Made by a program: the position numbers and the translations under genes
Notes under the pieces: model-generated
Told to the model about the DNA's origin: nothing
Seen by the model: the letters and a program-made list of their open reading frames with translations, nothing else
Database searches by the model: none
Assembly (NCBI GenBank): GCA_020851635.1
Contig: JADZCJ010000055.1
Span: 48,794-112,793 of the forward strand
Source: Anaerolineae bacterium
GTDB lineage: Bacteria; Chloroflexota; Anaerolineae; UBA4142; SHND01
DNA: 64,000 nucleotides
Direction: 5' to 3'
Shown here: positions 49,393-57,127 of the stretch, piece after piece
How the letters are laid out: each line of letters opens with the position of its first letter
Position numbering within the stretch: position 1 is the stretch's first letter

Positions 49393-51393
49393 CTATGCTC
49401 CTACCCACGCCTTTTCCGCGCGCACACGTTCCAATGCTTTGGCTTCGCGCGGGTCAGGCAGCATGGTAATGATTGTTCCCAGGATAAAGACACCGAACCC
49501 AACCCACAACCAGAGCACGAGGGGGTTGATAATTACTTTGAGGGTCGCGCTGCCGTCGTCATTCCAGCCCGCCAGAATCACATACAGGTCATCGCGCATC
49601 GTTGTCCGCACCGCCACTTCTGTCGTCATCTGGTCTGCGGCGGGATAATATGCCTTTAGCGGGCGCATCGTGTCAATCTGTCTGCCGTTTTCAAACACCA
49701 CCAGGTCTGCGCCGATCACTTGTGCGTTTGGTTCACGCGTAACCGTCAGCCGGTCAAACTGCACCAGATAGGGTCCGAGCTCAACCGTTTGTCCGGGCGC
49801 AAGATTCTGCTGGGCGCTGGTCTGGAAAAAGGTCGAACCGACAATGCCGATGACTGCCAGAATCACGCCCAAATGGACGATGTAACCGCCATAACGCCGA
49901 CGGTTCTTGTTCACCAGCTGCGCTTGCGCGATGGCGGCATTCTCTTTGTACATTCGCATCCGGGCGCGCGTGCCGCGATAAAATTCCAGCAGGATTGTCG
50001 TCAGGACAAACGCCGCCGCAACTAACGCAATCAGTCCGTACGGATCGCGCACGCCAATCAGCATCAGCACAACCATGGTGACGACTGCGACCGCTGCGGG
50101 CGACATGAAATTCCGCACCAGGTGGCGCGGTGACGCCCGCCGCCAACCGATGAGCGTGCAGACGCCCATCAACAGGACCAGCGCCAAAAAGATGGGACCG
50201 TTCACCTGATTAAAAAAGGGAGCGGCGACCGTGATCTGTTTGCCGACAATCACTTCACTGATCAGGGGAAAGACGGTGCCCCACAAAGTTGCGACTGCCG
50301 CGCCCAGCAAGATGAGGTTGTTCAAGAGAAAGGTCGCCTCGCGCGAGAGCATCGAATCGAGCCGGTTCTCTTCTTTGAGCTTGTCGAGCCGCACATAAAT
50401 AAAATAGACGGTCACAACCAGCACGGCGGCGATATAGGCGAGAAAGAACGGACCCATCGAGCTCACGCCAAACGCATGCACCGATTGAATCACGCCGCTG
50501 CGCGTAATGAACGTCCCCAGAATTGTGAGGAGGAACGTGAGCAAGATCAGCACCAAATTCCAGACTTTGAGCATCCCGCGCTTTTCCTGAATCATGACGC
50601 TGTGCAAGTATGCCGTGCCGGTGAGCCACGGAATCAATGCCGCATTTTCCACCGGGTCCCAACCCCAATAGCCGCCCCACCCCAGCTCGACATACGCCCA
50701 CCGCATCCCAAACAAGAGTCCGAGTGAGAGAAACAACCACGCAAACAACGCCCAACGGCGCGTGGTGCGGATCCAGTCATAGCCCAGCTTGCCGGTCACG
50801 AGCGCGGCAAAGGCAAAGGCAAAGGGCACAGCAAACCCCACATACCCCAGATATTGGGTTACCGGATGAATAATCATGCCGGGGTCTTGGAGCAGCGGAT
50901 TCAGCCCGATGCCATCGGCGGGCGCTTGCGCCAGCAGTGTGAATGGGCTGGACACAAAAACGAGGAGCGAGAAAAAGAACGCAGAGGTAAAGGCGAGAAA
51001 CGCAATGACCCAGGGAATCAAAGGGTCTGATTCGCCCGGGTGTTGGAGCAAAACAATCGCGCCAAAGAGCGACAACAGCCAGACCCAAAACAGGAGCGAA
51101 CCTTGTTGTCCGCCCCAGAGCGCCGTGATGGTATAGAAAAGGGGCTGGTCTCGACTGACATGACTGGCGACATATTCAAAACGGAATTGATGGGTGATCA
51201 GCGCCCATTCCAGAATCACGACGGCGAGGGTTGCCAGACCGGCTATGAGCCAGACGCCGTTCCTGGCGCTGAGAAAAAATTCATTGCGCCTTTTGATCTG
51301 CGAAAATACGGCGGCGAAAACGACATACACCGATGCCGCAAGTCCGAGAACGAGCGCAAGATTGCCAACTTCGGCGATTTGTGGGTTAGCCAT
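49393..51393 (-). CDS. ccmF: Haem lyase subunit CcmF
   Basis: 666 residues with about 15 TM helices. The WWD domain is in WGGYWGWDPVENAALIPWL (about residue 236), and MIQEKRGMLKVWNL follows; the periplasmic C-terminal domain is near LAPGQTVELGPYLVQF. CcmF attaches haem to the reduced CxxCH. The second of two ATGs (51393) is preferred because AGGAG is six bases upstream. It follows ccmE by 39 bases. Confidence 0.95.
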   Translation of the reverse strand: MANPQIAEVGNLALVLGLAASVYVVFAAVFSQIKRRNEFFLSARNGVWLIAGLATLAVVILEWALITHQFRFEYVASHVSRDQPLFYTITALWGGQQGSLLFWVWLLSLFGAIVLLQHPGESDPLIPWVIAFLAFTSAFFFSLLVFVSSPFTLLAQAPADGIGLNPLLQDPGMIIHPVTQYLGYVGFAVPFAFAFAALVTGKLGYDWIRTTRRWALFAWLFLSLGLLFGMRWAYVELGWGGYWGWDPVENAALIPWLTGTAYLHSVMIQEKRGMLKVWNLVLILLTFLLTILGTFITRSGVIQSVHAFGVSSMGPFFLAYIAAVLVVTVYFIYVRLDKLKEENRLDSMLSREATFLLNNLILLGAAVATLWGTVFPLISEVIVGKQITVAAPFFNQVNGPIFLALVLLMGVCTLIGWRRASPRHLVRNFMSPAAVAVVTMVVLMLIGVRDPYGLIALVAAAFVLTTILLEFYRGTRARMRMYKENAAIAQAQLVNKNRRRYGGYIVHLGVILAVIGIVGSTFFQTSAQQNLAPGQTVELGPYLVQFDRLTVTREPNAQVIGADLVVFENGRQIDTMRPLKAYYPAADQMTTEVAVRTTMRDDLYVILAGWNDDGSATLKVIINPLVLWLWVGFGVFILGTIITMLPDPREAKALERVRAEKAWVGA

Positions 51394-51432
51394 CATCGGC
51401 TCCTAAACCAGAGAATCTGTGATTTGATTACA

Positions 51433-51879
51433 CTAATACTGCACGGGGCTCTCTTGATATTTCGAGGGACATTTCACCAGGATTGACTGTGCCCGAAAGA
51501 CGCCGTCCGAATCCAATTTGCCCTCGGCAACTACGCTCTCGCCACTGCTCATCGTATCCGGCGCAACCCCTTGATACACCACCGGCAGCACGATACCATC
51601 CTGGACCAGATTGAATTCCAGCACCAGATTCTTTTGGTCGTTGCGGATACTCGTCTTGTCCAGCGGTCCATTCACGCGAATCGTCTTGCCGACGAGACTC
51701 GCCTGCTGTGTCTGCACCTCGGACAGGGTATAGTAATAGACCGTGTTGGCTTGAATGGTGTTGAACATTACAAAAGCGATGACTCCCAACAAAACAATCC
51801 CGCCTGCAATGAATTTTATCGAGTTACCGCGAGCGGCGGTTGTGGATTTTACGGGTGGGCGGCGCAACGTGCTTTCCAT
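51433..51879 (-). CDS. ccmE: Haem chaperone CcmE, CxxxY type
   Basis: 148 residues. TM helix about 22-42, then an OB-fold (VYYYTLSEVQTQQASLVGKT, RVNGPLDKTSIR). The haem-attachment motif is LVKCPSKYQ: Cys137 and Tyr141 in CxxxY, where most CcmE have HxxxY. This variant is known in archaea and some anaerobic bacteria. The ATG at 51879 follows AAGGAG. It is the first gene of the Ccm operon. Confidence 0.92.
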   Translation of the reverse strand: MESTLRRPPVKSTTAARGNSIKFIAGGIVLLGVIAFVMFNTIQANTVYYYTLSEVQTQQASLVGKTIRVNGPLDKTSIRNDQKNLVLEFNLVQDGIVLPVVYQGVAPDTMSSGESVVAEGKLDSDGVFRAQSILVKCPSKYQESPVQY

Positions 51880-52029
51880 GTTTCTCTCCTTGGACACGCA
51901 TTTGGCTATACGTCGAGCGTCGGGCTTGTACTCGACTGGAGAATAGAAATCGCAGGTCGTAGCAAGGTCAAAATCAAGTCCAAATCCGGCGGAGGTTGCA
52001 ATTGTTGTGACAATCATGCCCGTATCGGA

Positions 52030-52043
52030 GGGACATTTGTCCC
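52030..52043. promoter_or_regulatory. Palindrome upstream of ccmE
   Basis: GGGACATTTGTCCC, a perfect 14-bp palindrome 150 bases upstream of ccmE. Possibly bound by a Crp/FNR-type regulator, by inference. Confidence 0.4.
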
Positions 52044-52049
52044 AAGGGC

Positions 52050-52086
52050 AAAAAAAAACCCTCGTCCCCTTGTGGAGGGACGAGGG
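52050..52086 (-). terminator. Terminator of the nonahaem cytochrome gene
   Basis: CCCTCGTCCC and GGGACGAGGG form a 10-bp stem; on the minus strand nine T follow. It separates the cytochrome gene from the ccm genes. Confidence 0.92.
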
Positions 52087-52102
52087 CTGGCACATCTGAC
52101 TT

Positions 52103-54058
52103 TTATTTCATCAGCGTTGCGCCGGGCACATCTTTGCCGGTCAGGTCTTTGTACGAGAGCTGCAAGAGCATCACCGCGCGCTTGAAATTGTGCATCGCTT
52201 GCGCTTTGCCTTGATTTCCGTCGCCGGTTTCCTCGCCCCACATTACGCCATAGACCGTCCGATAGTTGTACCACGCATTGTCAATCTTGTCGTCAACTTG
52301 GCCGTCAACACGGGGCAGAACGGCATAGGGATAGCCGGTATCCACCTTTTTGACACCGGCGGCTTCGAGTTCAGCCCAGACCACATTCAACAGTCCGAGG
52401 ACTTCGTCCTGGACGCCTTCGGTCTTGCCATTGCCGTCATAGTCCGCCTTGGCGGGCATGTTAAAGGTTGTAAGGTCCTGGTGACAGGTCGTGCAGGCGG
52501 CAGTGTATTCGAATGTGCGGTCGGGACTGACCGTATTGAACGAGTGACCGCCGACCTTTTCAAAGTTCGGGTCCTCCGGGTCCGTAATGATTGGCGCCAT
52601 GTGGCATGCCACGCACGGTCCGGGGATGTTGCCGTTATCGTCAGCCGAGACACCCACCAGATCACCGTGCGGTGAATTCGACACCTTTTGTCCATAATCC
52701 ACGCCGCCCGTATTACTCAGGAATTCAGCCACCGAGCTGTAATGCGGGAACGAGCTCTTGATCGCATCCGCCGGATCGGTGCGCGAATTGTGACACTCGA
52801 AACAGGCGGCGGAAAGCCCAACATCTTTGGTGATCTCGAACGGCATCTCGATGGGCGTGCCCACGATACGCAGCTGGGCGGGATTGTCCGCGCTGTGCGG
52901 ATCATGGCATGTGGCGCAGACGATGGTCTGCTTGGTGTTGGTCCATGCTGCCGGGTTTGTGGGGTTCTCTATAAAGCTGGAAAAACCCTCGCCCGAGTGG
53001 CAGCGCACGCACAACTGCCGTGTCGGACCGATGGGCTCGTTGAATGCGGGTGAATTGACATCCGAGTGTCCCGCATTAGCCAGCTGTTCGCCCTTGTCAT
53101 TGCGGTTGCTCGAATTGTGACAGACATTGCAGGTGCCTTCCTGCTGGCTGCTCGCCATGATCGGGGCATTGTTGTTGACATGATCAGCGGCGGGACCGTG
53201 ACATGCCTCGCATCCCACGTTCGCCATCGCTTTGACTTGGTCCGGCATGGCATCCCAATTGCTGGTGCCGCTCTTGCCCGCCTCATTGATTTCCTCAAAG
53301 GTCGGGAACGTCCATCCTGTCTCGATTGCAGCATCCTTGAACCCGCCATTGCCTGCGCCGACAGGTGGGACAAAGTAACCTGTCACATGACAAGCGGCGC
53401 ACTGTTCATTAAAGTGTGTTTCCTGGTCCGGCGTCTTGCTGTTGTCAATCAGAGACTTTAGAGAATTGCCGTGACCCGTCCCGAGCCAATCCTGGACTTG
53501 ATTGGGATGGCACGTCGCACAAGTTTCGGCATTGTTGCCGATATACGCACCGGCGTAAAGATGTACGCCGCCCGCCTGCCCGCCGCCGGGAAGAGTACAC
53601 GCAACCGCATACGCGCCTGCGAGGTCCGGGGTGAATTTGGTCAGGTTGGCTTTGGGGTCCGAAAATTCGGCTGTGGATTGCGGGGGTTTATACAGAGACC
53701 ACGTTGGCGTAATGGGTCCTGTAAAAGTCACGTCATCAGGCATACATTCCAGCGTGACGGGCACATTGAGCGGCACATTATTCAAGCCACTTGCGCCCAT
53801 GGCGATGACTGTGTCAACTGCGCCGACGGCGGTGTCAGTGACCATTTCGATGGTGCCCGTAATGACGTTGGGGTCACCAGTTTCATTTGCCGCAACCGGC
53901 ACAATCGTGACTATCGCATTGATCGGTTCCGTCGTTGGCGCTTGTGCGGGCGGAGCCGCCTGAATGGTGCGCTCCATGCCGAGCGGTGTCAGCGCCAGCG
54001 CCGCAGCGATTGCACCGACAATCAGTAGTGGAATCGCGATGAATTTCCAATTCAACAT
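52103..54058 (-). CDS. Secreted nonahaem c-type cytochrome
   Basis: 651 residues. An N-terminal signal anchor (about 5-27), a beta domain (about 45-175), and then nine CxxCH motifs from CATCH (180) to CTTCH (522), including CAACH, CEACH, CNVCH, CVRCH, CFECH and CVACH. The helical C-terminus, with MHNFKRAVMLLQLSY, resembles the end of pentahaem/octahaem nitrite-reductase-like proteins. It is probably anchored at the membrane and passes electrons outside it. Substrate unknown. GGAGG precedes the ATG. Divergent from the next cytochrome operon. Confidence 0.9.
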   Translation of the reverse strand: MLNWKFIAIPLLIVGAIAAALALTPLGMERTIQAAPPAQAPTTEPINAIVTIVPVAANETGDPNVITGTIEMVTDTAVGAVDTVIAMGASGLNNVPLNVPVTLECMPDDVTFTGPITPTWSLYKPPQSTAEFSDPKANLTKFTPDLAGAYAVACTLPGGGQAGGVHLYAGAYIGNNAETCATCHPNQVQDWLGTGHGNSLKSLIDNSKTPDQETHFNEQCAACHVTGYFVPPVGAGNGGFKDAAIETGWTFPTFEEINEAGKSGTSNWDAMPDQVKAMANVGCEACHGPAADHVNNNAPIMASSQQEGTCNVCHNSSNRNDKGEQLANAGHSDVNSPAFNEPIGPTRQLCVRCHSGEGFSSFIENPTNPAAWTNTKQTIVCATCHDPHSADNPAQLRIVGTPIEMPFEITKDVGLSAACFECHNSRTDPADAIKSSFPHYSSVAEFLSNTGGVDYGQKVSNSPHGDLVGVSADDNGNIPGPCVACHMAPIITDPEDPNFEKVGGHSFNTVSPDRTFEYTAACTTCHQDLTTFNMPAKADYDGNGKTEGVQDEVLGLLNVVWAELEAAGVKKVDTGYPYAVLPRVDGQVDDKIDNAWYNYRTVYGVMWGEETGDGNQGKAQAMHNFKRAVMLLQLSYKDLTGKDVPGATLMK

Positions 54059-54624
54059 TTGGTTTGCCTCCAGAGATAGAGTTACGAGAGAGACCGCTTT
54101 TTTGCTCGCCGCATCTATGCTTTGAGCCGATCACATCACCTCTTTCCGCGGTATTGATATGGTCCCAACCTTCCGTGCGTCTCGTCATGCGAGCCGTTCG
54201 GTGGTGGGTGAAGCGGACCCGTGTCCGCCCCGGCAAACCACGCCGCGTCGTGCCAACAGGGCACAACGCATGATCCCCATCATGAGGAAATTTCAGTGCT
54301 GACCTACGAGTGAGGCGACCTGCCATTTTGCCCGCTCGTATGCAGCGCGATTCTTACCCAGCGTCGGGTATTGACACAGCAAATATAAAGAGTCAAGGTC
54401 AAAATTTGGTACGATTTCCTCACAATTTTGGTCAAAATGCGCGCAGGTTCGGCGACCCGCGCCGCAGCGAGATGCGACGCAATTGGATGCCGGGAACCGA
54501 TTCTTGTTTTCTCACCTGATTTTGACCGCTTTTCCATGCAAAAAGGACTTGGTCTCTCTATGCTCACCGTGTGCAGGTTGGTTGCGAAGGATCTTGCAAG
54601 CGAGGATGCGGAGGCACCTGGTTT
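54059..54624. promoter_or_regulatory. Divergent control region between two cytochrome genes
   Basis: 566 bases without a credible gene. Contains CATGAT-CCCC-ATCATG (54269-54284), GCGGAC-CCGT-GTCCGC (54213-54228), GGTCAAAATTTGG (54397-54409), ATTTTG-GT-CAAAAT palindrome (54425-54438), and TTTTGACC near 54520. GGTCAAAATT repeats also occur at 62003-62024. Likely operators for both directions. Confidence 0.55.
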
Positions 54625-55773
54625 ATGAGATGGCTATGTAAATTGTTAACGGGAGCGATTCCCCATGTTCAGCCAAGTCTGTTGATGCCCGGCGTCGCGA
54701 TGGGTATCGCTCTCATCGTCTCTATCGGCGTATACGCGACCGTCGAGGCGCAAGGTCCCACTGACGATGCAACCTGTTTGCAGTGTCATTCGAACCCCGA
54801 ACTTGAGATGACCCTTCCCAGCGGCGAACCCCTTTCACTGTATGTGGACCCGGAGAGCTTTCACGGTTCGATCCACGGAACGCTGAATGTGACCTGTGTC
54901 CAGTGTCACACCGACATTCAGGGCTATCCGCACCCACCAGCCAATTACATTGACCGGCGCGACGTCACCCTGCAAAACTATAGGACTTGCGAGGGCTGCC
55001 ACGTCGAGAATTATCGCAGCACGCTCGACAGTATGCATCAGGTTGCCCTCGCCGGGGGCAATCGCAACGCAGCCGTCTGTACCGATTGCCACACGGCGCA
55101 TGCCGTCACCGACCCGGCAAACCCGCGCACGCACATTCCGCAAACCTGCGCGCAATGCCACAGCACCATCAGCGACGAATATATTGCGAGCGTGCACGGT
55201 GAAGCGCTGTTTGACAATGACAATCCGGATGTGCCAACCTGTGTTGATTGTCACGGTGTACACAACATCGGCGACCCCACAACGGCAGCTTTTCGACTCA
55301 ACTCGCCCCAGATTTGCGCCGACTGTCATACCAACGCTGCGCTTATGGACAAGTATGGGATTTCGACAAACGTGCTGGACACCTATCTTGCCGATTTTCA
55401 CGGCGCCACCGTCGAACTCTTTGCGCGGCAGCATCCCGATCAGGCGACCAATAAACCGGTCTGTTACGATTGTCATGGCGTGCACAACATCAAGAGCGTC
55501 TCCGACCCCACTTCGATGGTTGCGACACAGGAGAATCTGCTCGTGACGTGTCAGCGCTGTCATCCCGACGCGACGACCGCTTCTTTTACGGCGGCTTGGA
55601 TGAGCCACTATGAACCCAGCCCCGACAAGTATCCGCTCGTCTATTATATTAATCTCTTTTATTGGATCATTATTCCAATGACCATCGGCGCCTTGCTGAT
55701 CTTTATCGGGAGTGACGTGCTCCTGCGTTTGCGGCGGCGCTTGGGCAAATCCACATCAACGCCGGAATCTTGA
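54625..55773 (+). CDS. Membrane-bound nonahaem c-type cytochrome
   Basis: 382 residues. N-terminal signal/TM segment (about 18-38), nine CxxCH motifs (CLQCH, CVQCH, CEGCH, CTDCH, CAQCH, CVDCH, CADCH, CYDCH, CQRCH), and a C-terminal TM helix (INLFYWIIIPMTIGALLIFI). Extra His residues (SFHGSIHG, SMHQVAL) are candidate distal ligands for bis-His haems. It is first of a three-gene operon, the next gene starting 10 bases downstream. The ATG at 54625 has GGAGG ten bases upstream. Confidence 0.88.
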   Translation: MRWLCKLLTGAIPHVQPSLLMPGVAMGIALIVSIGVYATVEAQGPTDDATCLQCHSNPELEMTLPSGEPLSLYVDPESFHGSIHGTLNVTCVQCHTDIQGYPHPPANYIDRRDVTLQNYRTCEGCHVENYRSTLDSMHQVALAGGNRNAAVCTDCHTAHAVTDPANPRTHIPQTCAQCHSTISDEYIASVHGEALFDNDNPDVPTCVDCHGVHNIGDPTTAAFRLNSPQICADCHTNAALMDKYGISTNVLDTYLADFHGATVELFARQHPDQATNKPVCYDCHGVHNIKSVSDPTSMVATQENLLVTCQRCHPDATTASFTAAWMSHYEPSPDKYPLVYYINLFYWIIIPMTIGALLIFIGSDVLLRLRRRLGKSTSTPES

Positions 55774-55783
55774 CGAGGCGATT

Positions 55784-56929
55784 ATGGAAACCTCAACTCC
55801 CAACTCCCAACCCGAAACGGCGCGCGAATATCGTCGCTTTAGCAGCGTGCAGCGCGCACAGCACGCCTTGCTGATTCTCTCTTTTACGGTCCTTGCCATC
55901 ACCGGACTGCCGCAAAAGTTTCTCGGCGTCGAGTGGGCGGAAACCATGATTGCGTGGATGGGCGGCATCGAGAACGCGCGCATCCTTCATCGCTATTCGG
56001 CGATCGTCCTCCTTTTTGTTTCCATCGCCGAGTTTATCATGATCGGTTACAAGATTTATGTAGAACGGGCGCGCTGGACGATCTTTCCGCGCGTGCAAGA
56101 TGGCTTTGATGCCTTTAATCAGTTTTTTCACAATCTGGGGCTGCGCAAGGATGCGCCCAAATACGACCGTTACTCGTGGGGCGAAAAATTCGAATATTGG
56201 GCGTTGGTGTGGGGCACTGCCATCATGGCGCTCACCGGGTTCATGTTGTGGAATCCGATTCTGACCAACAAACTCTTGCCGGGTGAATTTATTCCCGCCG
56301 CCAAAGCCGCGCACGGCGGCGAAGCGCTCCTGGCGGTGCTTGCCATTTTGGTATGGCATTTCTACAATGTCCATATCAAGACATTCAACAGGTCCATGTT
56401 CACGGGCAAAATGTCAGAACATGAGATGCAAGAGGAACACGCGCTGGAATTGGAGCTGCTCGAACAAAACAAGGCGAGCTACGCCGCGCCCGCGGAAATT
56501 CAACGGCGTCGCCGTCGCCGCTATATGCCATTCGCGGTGGTTACAAGCGTTGTGCTGCTGTTTGCGGTCTATTTGTTTGTCACAGCCGAGACCACCGCCA
56601 TCAGCACGATCGAGCCGATCTCGGACCGCAGCCAGGTGTTTGTGCCGCGCACGTTCACGCCCACCAGCACCCGCGTGCCGCCCACCCACACACCACAGCC
56701 GCCCACCGCCACGCTCGAACCCGGAAAACCGACATTTACACCGGCGCCCGAGGTCTCGCCCACGGCGAGTGGGGCGCAGGTCGCGGGTGGCTCACTGCCC
56801 GCCGACCATGCAGGTCGGACGGTGTGTCAGGTGTGTCACGTGAGCGGGATGGGCGGCGCGCCCAAGAACCCACCCGATCACGAGGGGCGCCTGGATACAT
56901 CCTGCGCGGACTGTCACAAACAGGAATAG
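55784..56929 (+). CDS. Cytochrome b561/FdnI-like membrane protein with C-terminal dihaem c domain
   Basis: 381 residues. Four TM helices (residues about 25-215) with haem-ligand His in RAQHALLILSF, ARILHRYSAI, AKAAHGGEALLA and LVWHFYNVHIK, as in formate dehydrogenase/hydrogenase b subunits. Another TM follows (about 248-268), a Thr/Pro-rich linker, and a two-haem c domain, CQVCH and CADCH. Such a protein can take electrons from quinol to haem c. The ATG at 55784 follows GAGG. Confidence 0.87.
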   Translation: METSTPNSQPETAREYRRFSSVQRAQHALLILSFTVLAITGLPQKFLGVEWAETMIAWMGGIENARILHRYSAIVLLFVSIAEFIMIGYKIYVERARWTIFPRVQDGFDAFNQFFHNLGLRKDAPKYDRYSWGEKFEYWALVWGTAIMALTGFMLWNPILTNKLLPGEFIPAAKAAHGGEALLAVLAILVWHFYNVHIKTFNRSMFTGKMSEHEMQEEHALELELLEQNKASYAAPAEIQRRRRRRYMPFAVVTSVVLLFAVYLFVTAETTAISTIEPISDRSQVFVPRTFTPTSTRVPPTHTPQPPTATLEPGKPTFTPAPEVSPTASGAQVAGGSLPADHAGRTVCQVCHVSGMGGAPKNPPDHEGRLDTSCADCHKQE

Positions 56930-57127
56930 CAAGGTGAACTGATTTTTGACTTGATCGTAACGCGTTTTTGACCTGTTGTTGGTAGTTTGGATGTTGTTCC
57001 AGGGTGATGATTGCCCGGTCCTGTGCGTGATGTTGCGTACAAATGGGAGACGTCTGCCGCTGCCGGCTGTCCACCAAACCGGATGCCGGCACGGGTGCTC
57101 CCAACGTCAGTTTCTCGGAGGCATTGC

